From positions 62,001 through 126,000 of the forward strand of contig CAJUSR010000003.1 of the NCBI GenBank assembly GCA_910588855.1: a stretch of 64,000 nt of DNA, in the 5' to 3' direction. The DNA is from an uncultured Kineothrix sp. GTDB taxonomy: Bacteria > Bacillota > Clostridia > Lachnospirales > Lachnospiraceae. The position numbers and the translations under genes are program-made. Shown here in pieces: positions 35,901 through 43,897 of the stretch. How positions within the stretch are numbered: the first letter of the stretch is position 1; the number at the start of each line of letters is the position of its first letter. The notes under the pieces were generated by a model, which had not been told where the DNA came from, ran no database searches, and worked only from the letters and a program-made list of their open reading frames with translations.

Positions 35901-38133
35901 TATCCATTATCCTGACAAGAAGGAAGAAATATATGTTTTTTCTGCGGCGGAAGGGAAATGGCTGCCGGCTATGAAAGCGGAAGAAAAAAGCAGTGATGGT
36001 GGGAAAAATGACAACAGAGGCGTGAAAAACGAAAGAAGCATTACAGAAGAGGTGTTAGGCAAAGTCAGGTGGGCAAATAAACTTGGAGAAAAAGTAAAAG
36101 GGGGATTTTGGAAAAATCCATTGGGGAATTTACGGGATTGGCAGGAAGGGACGGAAATAAGCAAAGAAGCGGTTTATCGAATCTTGCAAGAAAAATCCCT
36201 GCATTATGAAGGTTGTTTTTGCGCGATAGAAAGGGCATTGATTGGGGCGGATGAAGCCTTTTGCCAGCTTACTGTAAAAAACAGCCCTTTGGAAAAAGAT
36301 ATGCTTGTGGGGGTCTTAGACGCCATGCTGCAGGCGGCAGCATTGGCGGGGAGCCAGGATATTGCATTCGATAAGAAATATATAATGCTTCCTGTCAGGA
36401 TGGGAAAAGCCAGGTTATATGATATGGATAAAAAGGAATATACAAAGCTTTATGCCCATGCGGCAGTCCGGGAAAAGGAGGGGATTGCCTGGAAAGCGGA
36501 TTGCCGTCTTTATGATGAAAACGGAGGGCTTTTGGCAGAATTTCTCCAAGTAATTTTTGGCAGAAAAGAAAAGGCAGAGGTGGATGAAACCGATACCTAC
36601 ACGTTTAAATGGGAAAAGATAAGCAGGGAAGAAGGAGCCAAAGGCGGGCGATGGCAAAAACCAACCATTTTCTTTGCGGGAAAGGATGCGGAAAAAGACA
36701 TATTAGAATTGCTGACACTGGTTAAGGAGCATCTACAAAAAGGACATCGTATTGTTGTCGTAACGGAAAATGCTATGAAGGTTTTGCCGGAGGACCGGGT
36801 GTCCGGATATGGGCAGGCAGGGCTTTGGGGCTTGGTACGCTGCATCCGGGCAGAAAGACCGGATATGGAACTATATTTGATAGATATGGATTATGGGAAC
36901 GGCAACGGAAAAGACTTTTTGCCCGGAGGGCCGGAAGAAAACAAAAAGGTATTTTCAGAAAGCCTTATCCGGGATGATTTGCCATGTTTGCCGGAAGGGG
37001 AATTGGAAATGGCATACAGGAACGGTAACTTCTATGGGCTTCGGGTAGCTTCCGTCCAAAAGGCGGAAGAGGACGAAGAGAGAAACATGCAGGGAACAAC
37101 GGCAATCCTGACAGGGGCGTCGGGAGGTTTGGCGTTCCCTTATGCTTTATGGATGGCAGCCGCCGGAGCAGAGAAGATAGCGCTTGTTTCCAGAAACCAA
37201 TCGAAGAATTTGGGGATATTGCTGGAAGTAATGGATTATTATGGGTTGCAAGGACGGCTTATCAAGGCTGATGTCACAGATATGGAACAGATGAAAAGAT
37301 GTTGGAAGCAGTTGGAAGAAGATGGATGGCTGCAAGAGGGAAAGCAGGTATTCTGCCATTTGGCAGGCTATAGCCAAGACTGTTCTTATGGGAAGATTAC
37401 TCCTCGGATACTGAAGAAGCATTTGGAACCAAAAATGGAAGGGGCAAAGAACTTGGTCGAATTAGTGAAACAATCCGGAGGGCAGCTTATCCTTATCGGC
37501 TCCATAACTGCCATGCTGGGGAATCCAGGGCAGGGATGTTATGGGGCGGCAAATAGTATGCTTCAGGCTTTTGCGGAATATGGAGGATATAGGCTGGAAG
37601 GGTTCGGGGCACTGGATACCGGAATGGCGGTCAGAGAGGAAAGGGTCAGCCATGCCTTGCAAAGGCAGGGGATTGGGATTATGGAAGGCCGCAAAGCGGT
37701 CCGGTGCAGGAAAGAATGTGGAACAGATATAGGATATACGGCAAAGTTGGATTGGCAGAAGGTATTGGGCTACCGGAATATGCAAAAAGATAAAAAATTC
37801 CGGCTGGTGAAAGAAGAGGAAGAATCCAGGGATATTTTTGGGGAGGTATATAAAGAGGGGAATGCGGAAGAGAAGGAGAAGATTCTGCAAAAGCTGTTGC
37901 AGACTATTTTTGCGGAAGTGCTTGGAATGGGAGAAGATGAGGTGTCTTTGGACAGGAACACGGATACTATGGGCATTGATTCTTTGAGCGCTACTTTTAT
38001 TGCCGGAAAAATCAGGCAGAAAACCGGCAGCAGCATTACCCCGTCTATGACGACGGGAGCGTTTACTATCAGGGATATGGCCATGCGTATATATCTGGAA
38101 AGAGAAAGCGCAGAGCCGGGGGAACGGTCATAG
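32935..38133 (+). CDS. Single-module type I polyketide synthase, KS-AT-DH-KR-ACP
   Basis: A 1732-residue synthase. KS: active cysteine C180 in VDTACSSSL, H315 in EAHGTG, H352 in NIGHTEAA. AT: GHSAGE with S634, and an AYHSW block where malonyl-using ATs usually have HAFHS. DH: HKVEGEYYLP (943-952), a full HxxxGxxxxP, with DAMLQ further on. KR: TGASGGLAFPYALW, LILIGSITAMLG and CYGAANSML giving the Ser-Tyr-Asn set. ACP: DTMGIDSLSA with the phosphopantetheine serine near residue 1690. There is no ER, thioesterase or phosphopantetheinyl transferase. One module with KR and DH suggests either one extension or iterative use making an unsaturated chain. ATG 32935 lies 12 bases after the carboxyltransferase stop. 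Confidence 0.92.
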   Translation: MEMRQAMDEGRVAVIGMGCRYAGAKNPEELWRILKNGEGKNVPMGFRFRQFQEYYHPDNQAAGKFYNNRAFFLKEDLSLFDADFFRISYKEAKRMDYQQRLLLQVSYEALLDAGMTINGSGAGVFIGAFMQDFLTNTMQKENYDKLYGHHATGSSIGMLAARLSYFYDIHGPSMAVDTACSSSLTALHLAAESIRRGDCQTALCGGVNIMTEIGNFITLSKGGFLSRRGISSAFGREADGYARGEGAGVLVLKELGQALRDNDSIYCEIIKTAINHDGNKKGVAYPNGEAQQRLLSHIYGEDGASIDDIGYLEAHGTGTQIGDRTETEALQSVFGKREKVLPIGSLKSNIGHTEAAAGIGSVIKSILILQHGEIPPTLHCEEKNPNIPFESYKIRPVETAEYIQPAKDGRRYIGINGFGFGGANAHAYLGSLPEDGKREGAGEGKAAEESGRILYLSANSELSLQNIASDYKYAIQGGKLKKEDLKEICRCAKQRRPHNLPFRLAVYAPDRLQLAKNLTEFEKGGKNNGWLCKQRNKSYKKQAAVFSGMGSQRESMGKDLYRNFPVFRERFCQCSREYEKYCDRSLKEVIESETIPDYFYRVSFLQPYHLAYQISLFALLLSEGVEFCGCVGHSAGELAAFCCSGMLTLEETFRIAWHRGSCQERLQGRGKMLAVRMSRKEAVMLCKESGGLVSLGVENGENRVVLSGDLQVLEEIKKQWGGKLLKGSVAYHSWQMDEVEEKFRQSLQERERNGDKQAQNVVECITEDIVVNAEAEIALYSTVYGERMEEGTYDAGYWWRNIRDTVEFSKTLKAMKRDGFDSFVEIGAAPVLMPFIAEEFYDRDFSCIAVSPGKGEEPEAECFYRAMMQAYVNRVPMHYRAKENKCRNLPLPGYRWDKKKLPVEIPDREWKEPDIFLGREAGLPLDIWKNRLNLASHDWLKGHKVEGEYYLPAVFYAAMLREAGIKEWENMEILRPVIMHPWRDTLFSFIHYPDKKEEIYVFSAAEGKWLPAMKAEEKSSDGGKNDNRGVKNERSITEEVLGKVRWANKLGEKVKGGFWKNPLGNLRDWQEGTEISKEAVYRILQEKSLHYEGCFCAIERALIGADEAFCQLTVKNSPLEKDMLVGVLDAMLQAAALAGSQDIAFDKKYIMLPVRMGKARLYDMDKKEYTKLYAHAAVREKEGIAWKADCRLYDENGGLLAEFLQVIFGRKEKAEVDETDTYTFKWEKISREEGAKGGRWQKPTIFFAGKDAEKDILELLTLVKEHLQKGHRIVVVTENAMKVLPEDRVSGYGQAGLWGLVRCIRAERPDMELYLIDMDYGNGNGKDFLPGGPEENKKVFSESLIRDDLPCLPEGELEMAYRNGNFYGLRVASVQKAEEDEERNMQGTTAILTGASGGLAFPYALWMAAAGAEKIALVSRNQSKNLGILLEVMDYYGLQGRLIKADVTDMEQMKRCWKQLEEDGWLQEGKQVFCHLAGYSQDCSYGKITPRILKKHLEPKMEGAKNLVELVKQSGGQLILIGSITAMLGNPGQGCYGAANSMLQAFAEYGGYRLEGFGALDTGMAVREERVSHALQRQGIGIMEGRKAVRCRKECGTDIGYTAKLDWQKVLGYRNMQKDKKFRLVKEEEESRDIFGEVYKEGNAEEKEKILQKLLQTIFAEVLGMGEDEVSLDRNTDTMGIDSLSATFIAGKIRQKTGSSITPSMTTGAFTIRDMAMRIYLERESAEPGERS

Positions 38134-38155
38134 CTGCAATTTATCTGTGCATGGG

Positions 38156-38193
38156 TCCGGCAGGCTTGCTTGCAGGAAGGAAAGGCTGCCGGA
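38156..38193 (+). other. Hairpin after the polyketide synthase gene
   Basis: TCCGGCAG (38156-38163) and CTGCCGGA (38186-38193) are exact complements, followed by GAGTTTTATG. It could be a weak terminator or an attenuator separating the synthase from the next gene. The 173-base gap otherwise shows only the AAGGAGG site of the next gene. Confidence 0.35.
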
Positions 38194-38306
38194 GAGTTTT
38201 ATGTAACAGGCGCCGGTTCCATAAGACGAAGTAGGGATAAAGTGTGCGTGATAAATAAAAGGAAGCAAATCTTTTTGAAGAGGCTTGCAAAAAAGGAGGA
38301 ATTGAA

Positions 38307-39809
38307 ATGGACGAGGAAATTTTGATGGAAGAAATGGTGGCAATCAAAGGGATGCCGGTTAGGCGGAATATGCATATTAAGCTGAAACAAGCAGTACCCA
38401 GCGGTTATCCGACGGAAAAACTGAAAAGCCAGTTATCTGCCGTAGGGTTAAACTGCGAGGAAACATCGGAAGAAAGGCTGAAGGAATATAAGGAAGAGGT
38501 ACTCAGGGATTTCCCGGAGGGAAACAGGCAGGCTTTTTATATTGCCAAAGGAACACCGAAAAGGAGCCTGTTTTACGCCAATATGACAGGCGTTGACGGG
38601 AAAAAGAGGAACGATGTGGACTATTTGAAGGCTCTTGGCATTGAGGAAGAAGAGGTAAACGGCAGTTGGATAATCGATGATGATGCCGGCGGCTACCGCG
38701 GGAACTTATGCTATATTTCTTATGCGCCTCATTTTGATTATTTAAGAGATAACTTTAAAGGCATTTTCCCTGGTTCCTATGCGGGGGGAAATAAAGAAAT
38801 CAATGAGCCTACGGGGGCGGCAATCCGCGATTCTTTCAAGACAATAGCTATGACGGCATGTGCGACGGTAAAAAGCGGGCTTCAGAAGCCGGATTTAGAG
38901 ACGATTGTTTCCACGATTTTAGGGGACAATACTTCCGAGAACCCAAAGGACTACGTGCAGGACGATGTGCTTTATACTTATTTGGTAAATGGTTACGACC
39001 CGGAAACGGAGACGGCGATTTCCGCAGGGGTACTTGCCTTGAAATATTCTATCTGGATTAAGGACTATGAGGATAAGTCAGATCATAAGGATGGCCGTTA
39101 TAACGATGCCATAATACAGGCAGAGGCGAGGTTTGTTTCCTATAGCAAAGAGGAAGACATTAAGAGGGATGTGGAAAATCTGGCCGGTTTCCAGAATAGG
39201 ATAACAGATATGGAAGTGTTTCAGGGCATGGACGAAGAAGACGGGATGCTTGAGGCAATACCGATTGTGAAGAAAAAAGTCACCGTATATACCAATCAGC
39301 CGCCGGCAAATGAGAAGACCTTTAAAACCGGTATGCCGTTAGCGGGAGTTGGGGATTATGCAGAGACGATGATTTTCTTCTGCCCTGATTTTGAGAACGT
39401 AGGCTATATTGATAATCTGCAGTCGGGCGTTACCACTACCTATAGCAGAAGCGTCACCGTAGGATTTGAGAATACGGCAGGATTAAGTATATCCGCGGAG
39501 ATTTCCATGGAAATGGATTTTGTGATTGCAAAGTATGGGGTGAAGATGGGCGTCAACATGTCGTTGACAAGCGCATGGAACCAAAGCCAGACGGAGACTT
39601 TGACTTTTGAAGTAGGGCCTGGGGAAGAGGCATATTTATATCAGGGCAAACTAAGGAGCATTGTATTAAGGTATAATCCGTCCAACAATATGTTTGAATA
39701 TATAAACAGTACCTTAAATTCTTTTCATTCCGATGCGGTGAAAACCACAAGGGAACCGATTGTGGATCAGAAAACCAAGGAAGTCTGGCAGGAGATGAAA
39801 AAGCAGTAA
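38307..39809 (+). CDS. Putative aerolysin/ETX-MTX2-like beta pore-forming protein
   Basis: A 500-residue protein without signal peptide or membrane helix, starting at ATG 38307 with AAGGAGG seven bases upstream. I do not recognise residues 1-320, which are mixed and acidic. Residues about 350-470 have the look of an aerolysin-type pore domain: long alternating strands rich in Ser, Thr and Asn (TTTYSRSVTVGF, LSISAEISMEMDF, VNMSLTSAWNQSQTETLTF) around an amphipathic stretch, then VGPGEEAYLYQGKL where ETX/MTX2 proteins have their VPPG turn. It is in the cassette after the polyketide synthase but may have its own transcript. Lack of a signal peptide recalls parasporin/Cry-type toxins released by lysis. 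The toxin call is inference. Confidence 0.5.
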   Translation: MDEEILMEEMVAIKGMPVRRNMHIKLKQAVPSGYPTEKLKSQLSAVGLNCEETSEERLKEYKEEVLRDFPEGNRQAFYIAKGTPKRSLFYANMTGVDGKKRNDVDYLKALGIEEEEVNGSWIIDDDAGGYRGNLCYISYAPHFDYLRDNFKGIFPGSYAGGNKEINEPTGAAIRDSFKTIAMTACATVKSGLQKPDLETIVSTILGDNTSENPKDYVQDDVLYTYLVNGYDPETETAISAGVLALKYSIWIKDYEDKSDHKDGRYNDAIIQAEARFVSYSKEEDIKRDVENLAGFQNRITDMEVFQGMDEEDGMLEAIPIVKKKVTVYTNQPPANEKTFKTGMPLAGVGDYAETMIFFCPDFENVGYIDNLQSGVTTTYSRSVTVGFENTAGLSISAEISMEMDFVIAKYGVKMGVNMSLTSAWNQSQTETLTFEVGPGEEAYLYQGKLRSIVLRYNPSNNMFEYINSTLNSFHSDAVKTTREPIVDQKTKEVWQEMKKQ

Positions 39810-39854
39810 AAAGGCAGTAAAGAAAGACGTAAAAAAGCAGTAAACAGCAGTAAA
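39803..39854. repeat. Four copies of GCAGTAAA
   Basis: GCAGTAAA occurs at 39803, 39814, 39837 and 39847, the first spanning the stop codon of the toxin-like gene. The spacing is irregular. This looks like local duplication of the gene end. Confidence 0.6.
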
Positions 39855-39909
39855 AGGGCAATAAGGAGAAGCTGCCGTTATTTGGATAAGAAATAGACAG
39901 AAAAAATAA

Positions 39910-39941
39910 AACTGCCGCGCCGGGTAATCGGTGCGGCAGTT
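39910..39941 (-). terminator. Terminator after the Spo0A-C-like genes
   Basis: AACTGCCGCGCC (39910-39921) pairs with GGTGCGGCAGTT (39930-39941) with one G-T wobble and an 8-base loop. On the minus strand it is followed by TTATTTTTT, so it should end the regulator transcript. It may also stop the + strand toxin-like gene. Confidence 0.75.
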
Positions 39942-39996
39942 ATTGTTATGCAAACCCCGTATAGAGGAAATATTAAATGATGCGGTTAAAACTTTT

Positions 39997-40332
39997 TCAG
40001 GATTTATTTCTTCTCAGATAGTCTGCAAGGACTGCAATAAATTCTTTTGGCGGCAGCGGGCCGGGGTTCGGATACCCGGTGACGTTGCAAAAGTGGATAC
40101 CGTTTTCCTGCTCCCAATAAGCATCGAGAAGTGTCCGTATGCTGTGCTGGATAGAGTCCGGAGAGACATGAAAATATTCGGCGGCGGCCTGATAAAGAAC
40201 CTTACTGGTAAGGAAAAGGCTGTCTTCCGCTGAAGCCGCCTGAAGAATAATGCAGGTTAGGTAAGGGTATCCACGGTAAGAAGGGTTAACGCCAATGCGG
40301 ATTAGTAGTTCAGAAACAAGATTTTTTTCCAT
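39997..40332 (-). CDS. Stand-alone Spo0A effector-domain protein, copy 1
   Basis: A 111-residue protein consisting only of the DNA-binding domain of the sporulation regulator Spo0A. SELLIRIGVNPSYRGYPYL, SKVLYQAAAEYFHVSPDSIQ, HSIRTLLDAYWEQ, VTGYPNPGPLPPKEFIAVLAD match the order of blocks in Spo0A's C-terminal half (helix-turn-helix, then the NxEFIAxxADxLR end). There is no receiver domain, so phosphorelay control is absent. ATG 40332 with AGGAGG seven bases upstream fixes the start; the open frame further upstream has no support. It lies head-to-tail with a close copy and divergent to Region 3. Confidence 0.85.
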   Translation of the reverse strand: MEKNLVSELLIRIGVNPSYRGYPYLTCIILQAASAEDSLFLTSKVLYQAAAEYFHVSPDSIQHSIRTLLDAYWEQENGIHFCNVTGYPNPGPLPPKEFIAVLADYLRRNKS

Positions 40333-40536
40333 CGTAAATTCCTCCTTTGTAAACATAATGATGCTGCTTCTATTAATAGAATAATGGATTAGAGAAAAAT
40401 TCCAAGGAAAAGGAAGAAAAAAGACAGAAAAGGATGAGGAATGTATTTTGGGGTATAGGAGTCGGGAAAAGGAAACAGGGCAACCGGTGGATTGCCGTAT
40501 CAATTGCGGCAATCTGCCAGCTCCTGTTGTGCCGGT

Positions 40537-40872
40537 CTACGGCCTTGTCCTTTGCAGATAGTCCGCAAGGACTGCGATAAATTCCTTGGGCGGCAATGGC
40601 CTGGAATTTGGGTAGCCGGTAATATGGCAAAAATGCTTGCCGTTATCTTGCATCCAGTAAGCATTAAGTAGTGTGCGTATGCTGTGCTGGATGGAATCCG
40701 GGGATACATGGAAGCATTCGGCAGCATCACGATAAAGTGCCTTGCTGCTAAGAAACGGCCCATTGCCGCCCGACGCTGCCTGACAGATAACATGGGTCAG
40801 GTAGGGAAATCCCCGGTAGGAAGGATTGGCACCAATCCGGATTAGTAGCTCTGAAACTTGATTTTTCTCCAT
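40537..40872 (-). CDS. Stand-alone Spo0A effector-domain protein, copy 2
   Basis: Also 111 residues and clearly a duplicate of copy 1: MEKNQVSELLIRIGANPSYR, FHVSPDSIQHSIRTLLNAYW and PLPPKEFIAVLADYLQR differ at few positions. Differences cluster in the middle (CQAASGGNGPFLSSKALY). AAGGAGG precedes ATG 40872 by about ten bases. The 286 bases upstream also hold the Region 3 promoter in the opposite direction, so these proteins may bind there. The 204-base gap between the two copies shows only copy 1's ribosome site and no gene. Confidence 0.85.
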   Translation of the reverse strand: MEKNQVSELLIRIGANPSYRGFPYLTHVICQAASGGNGPFLSSKALYRDAAECFHVSPDSIQHSIRTLLNAYWMQDNGKHFCHITGYPNSRPLPPKEFIAVLADYLQRTRP

Positions 40873-41034
40873 AATAGGTTCCTCCTTAGCAAAAAGTAAT
40901 AATATGGAAAATGTTATACCATTTGAATCATGTTTTGGAAGAGGATGTGAACAAATAGGTGGGAAAAAGACAAAAAAAGATGTTTTCAGGGGAAGGGGAT
41001 AGGTGTGGTTATATTTTATCCTTACAGTAAACAA

Positions 41035-41063
41035 TTGACTTCAAAATGCCTAAATGCTATATT
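41035..41063 (+). promoter_or_regulatory. Strong sigma-A promoter for the Region 3 operon
   Basis: TTGACT (41035-41040), exactly 17 bases, TATATT (41058-41063). It is about 97 bases before the first ATG of the operon and divergent from the Spo0A-C-like genes. The rest of the gap 40873-41159 holds no gene. Confidence 0.75.
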
Positions 41064-41159
41064 ATACACATAAATTGAGAAAAAACTGGAAACTAAAAAG
41101 ATGTATGAATGAAACATTTAAAGATAAAATAAAAATTCAGATAATAGGAAACAGGGAGA

Positions 41160-42416
41160 ATGGGTTTAAAGAACAGGATAAAACATATAATGCCATTATG
41201 GTTATGGAATTGGATGAAGAACCGTGAAAATATTTATTATGAACGCAGGATGCAAAAGAAATGCAGGAAAGTGGATAAGTTTCAGCCCCAAAAATACCCT
41301 CAAGGGGTGAATCTTATAGGAGATATCCGGGCGGAGACCGGATTAGGGCAAAGCATGCGTATGGTGGCGGGATTATTAGAACTAGGCAAAGTTCCTTTTA
41401 TGGTTTTGCAGATGGACGCCCCAGATAATTTAACGCATCAGGAGAAAGACTGGGATAATAAAATTTTGCCGGAAAATAAGTATGGTGTGAATTTAATTCA
41501 TATTAATAATAGTGTTTGGAGCAAGAACTATAGCAGGATTCCAATTGGGGAATTAAGCGGACGATATAATATTGCTTATTGGCTTTGGGAGCTAGAGGAA
41601 TTTCCCGACCAATGGGTTTCTTGCATTGATACGGTAGATGAAATATGGACTCCGGCAGAGTTTATAAGCAGAGGGATACGGAAAAAAACCAATAAGCCGG
41701 TATTGACTATGCCTTATGGGATGGAATTGGATACGGACAATTTGCTGGATAGAAAGTATTTTAATTTGCCGGAGGAAAAATTTCTATTTTTAGTTATGTA
41801 TGACTTCCTTAGCATAAGTGAGAGAAAGAATCCAATGGGAGCCATTCAGGCATATAAGAAAGCCATTTCTAAAGAAAATAGCCGGGCGGGGCTGGTTATT
41901 AAGGTGAACCATTTGCAAGATAAGCAAGAACTGGACAAGCTTAAAGAAGAATTGGCAGGATACCCTAATATATATTTTATAATGGATAACTTATCCAGAA
42001 GAGAGGTGGAATCATTGGTTGCGGCAGCCGATGTGCTGGTATCCCTTCATAGGGCGGAGGGGTTTGGCCTGCCGTTGGCAGAGGCGATGTATTTGGGAAC
42101 GGCAGTGATAGCGACGAACTGGTCGGCGACTACGGAATTTATGGACGAAGAAAGCGCTTGCCTGGTGGACTTTAAATTGATAGATTTGAAAGAAGATATT
42201 GGACCATATCAGAAAGGGAACCGTTGGGCGGATGCGGATATTTGCCAGGCGGCAGACTATATGAGAAGGTTATTGACAGACAGGAATTATTTTGATAAAA
42301 AAGTTGCTTTGGGGAGGCAGCATATTAGAAAAGCCCTTGATAAAAAAGAGATGGCAGGGAAGATGGCTGATAGGATTAGTGCAATTTATTATGATGAATG
42401 TTTAGGCATGAAATAG
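41160..42416 (+). CDS. GT4 glycosyltransferase
   Basis: A 418-residue GT-B enzyme. A basic N-terminal 45 residues precede GVNLIGDIRAETGLGQSMR, a motif of a GT4 subgroup often found near CgeB-like and Wzt genes. WELEEFPDQW, IWTPAEFISRGI, LVMYDFLSISERKNPMGAI and SLHRAEGFGLPLAEAMYLG follow. It is the first gene of the Region 3 operon, with AGGGAG just before the ATG. The basic N-terminus may attach it to the membrane. Sugar unknown. Confidence 0.85.
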   Translation: MGLKNRIKHIMPLWLWNWMKNRENIYYERRMQKKCRKVDKFQPQKYPQGVNLIGDIRAETGLGQSMRMVAGLLELGKVPFMVLQMDAPDNLTHQEKDWDNKILPENKYGVNLIHINNSVWSKNYSRIPIGELSGRYNIAYWLWELEEFPDQWVSCIDTVDEIWTPAEFISRGIRKKTNKPVLTMPYGMELDTDNLLDRKYFNLPEEKFLFLVMYDFLSISERKNPMGAIQAYKKAISKENSRAGLVIKVNHLQDKQELDKLKEELAGYPNIYFIMDNLSRREVESLVAAADVLVSLHRAEGFGLPLAEAMYLGTAVIATNWSATTEFMDEESACLVDFKLIDLKEDIGPYQKGNRWADADICQAADYMRRLLTDRNYFDKKVALGRQHIRKALDKKEMAGKMADRISAIYYDECLGMK

Positions 42417-42434
42417 AGCAGGACTGGGAATAAG

Positions 42435-43595
42435 ATGAAGAAAAAAATTGCGATTATCAATCAAAGATATGGATTGGAAGTGAATGGCGGGTCAGAATAT
42501 TATACACGTGTTTTGGCGGAGAAATTAAAAGACTATTATGAAATAGATGTATTAACAACATTGGCACAGTCATATGCTGATTGGGCGAATGAATATAGCA
42601 GAAATGAAGAGGTTATCAACGGTATTACAGTGAAGCGGTTTAAGGTTGTCCATAAAAGAAAAGTATGGAAACAAAAAATATTAGGCAAAATGATAACCTT
42701 TTTTCATATAAATACAGAAAGCATAAGCAGGAAATGGGTAGAGGCCCAGGGTCCTGCATGTCCGGGTTTAATAGAGTATATCCGTGAAAATAAAGACTAT
42801 TATGATTGCTTTATTTTTGTAACATACCTGTATTACCCGACAGTCTTCGGCTTGCCATTAGTAAAAGAAAAGGCAATATTAATACCTACCGCACATGATG
42901 AATTTTGCATTTATTTTAAAATATATGAGAAGCTTTTTCACATGGCATCTAAGATTGTTTATTTGACGGAGGAGGAAAAAGAATTTACGGAGAAAACCTT
43001 TCATAATAAAAAGGTTTCTTCTATTGTTGCTGCAGTCGGTGTGGATATCCCGGAAGATATCCAGGAAAATAGATTTCGCAGCAAATATGGAATCGAGGGG
43101 GACTATTTGATTTATGTGGGGAGAGTAGATACCAATAAAGGGTGCGAGGAGATGCAGGAGTTTTTTGAAAGTTATGTGAGGGAAACAGGCAACTCAGATT
43201 TAAGCCTGGTTATTTTAGGGCAGAAATTCATGAAAATTCATAAACATGCACAGATTTTTTATTTGGGTTTTGTCTCTGAAGAAGATAAATTTGACGGGAT
43301 TTGCGGAGCAAAGGCACTGTGGCTGCCGTCTCAATTTGAAAGTCTTTCTATCGCTGTGCTGGAGGCTATGGCATTATATAAACCGATTATTGTTAATGGG
43401 AAATGCGAGGTTTTGAAGGGGCATTGTAAACGGAGCGGTGGCGGTGTTTGGTATGAGGACTATGATGCATTTTGCAAAAATATGGAATTTCTGTATTCGG
43501 AAAAGTATTCTGAAATGTGTGCAAAGGCAAGGGAATATATAGATAAAAATTATTCTTGGAATGTAATTATACGCAAAATAAAAAATTTCATATGA
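42435..43595 (+). CDS. GT4 glycosyltransferase
   Basis: A 386-residue GT-B enzyme. MKKKIAIINQRYGLEVNGGSE at the start, IPTAHDEFCIYFKIYEKLF and IVYLTEEEKEFTEK in the first half, then YVGRVDTNKGCEEMQEFFESY and LPSQFESLSIAVLEAMALYKP. The last block has the E-x7-E donor-binding pattern. It follows the first gene of the operon by 18 bases. Donor and acceptor are not readable. Confidence 0.83.
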   Translation: MKKKIAIINQRYGLEVNGGSEYYTRVLAEKLKDYYEIDVLTTLAQSYADWANEYSRNEEVINGITVKRFKVVHKRKVWKQKILGKMITFFHINTESISRKWVEAQGPACPGLIEYIRENKDYYDCFIFVTYLYYPTVFGLPLVKEKAILIPTAHDEFCIYFKIYEKLFHMASKIVYLTEEEKEFTEKTFHNKKVSSIVAAVGVDIPEDIQENRFRSKYGIEGDYLIYVGRVDTNKGCEEMQEFFESYVRETGNSDLSLVILGQKFMKIHKHAQIFYLGFVSEEDKFDGICGAKALWLPSQFESLSIAVLEAMALYKPIIVNGKCEVLKGHCKRSGGGVWYEDYDAFCKNMEFLYSEKYSEMCAKAREYIDKNYSWNVIIRKIKNFI

Positions 43596-43897
43596 AGTTT
43601 GCAAACAAATTTTTTATCTAGTTTTATGATGATAATTAACAAAATGTGATGAATTGCTATGAAATTGCATCGGGGATTATAGTAGTTATTGCATTATATA
43701 TTTTTTGGGTATATGATAAGGGATGCATTTCGTAAAAGGGTTCATGCCAGGCGAATAGCTGGCAATCAGGTATGAAACGGGAAAAGTATACGGACTGGCA
43801 GCAAGCGTTTCTGTGATGGAAGGTGTATGTAGTATATCTTTTATACAGTATGATTGGGATACAGCATTTTAGAGGGTTCTGCATTAAGGAAAAAAGA
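43596..43897. other. About 300 bases without a recognised gene
   Basis: AT-rich spacer between two glycosyltransferase genes. An open frame from 43823 is in frame with the next gene but lacks a ribosome site. A small GCCAG/CTGGC inverted repeat is at about 43746-43763. I see no RNA gene, clear promoter or terminator. Confidence 0.5.
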
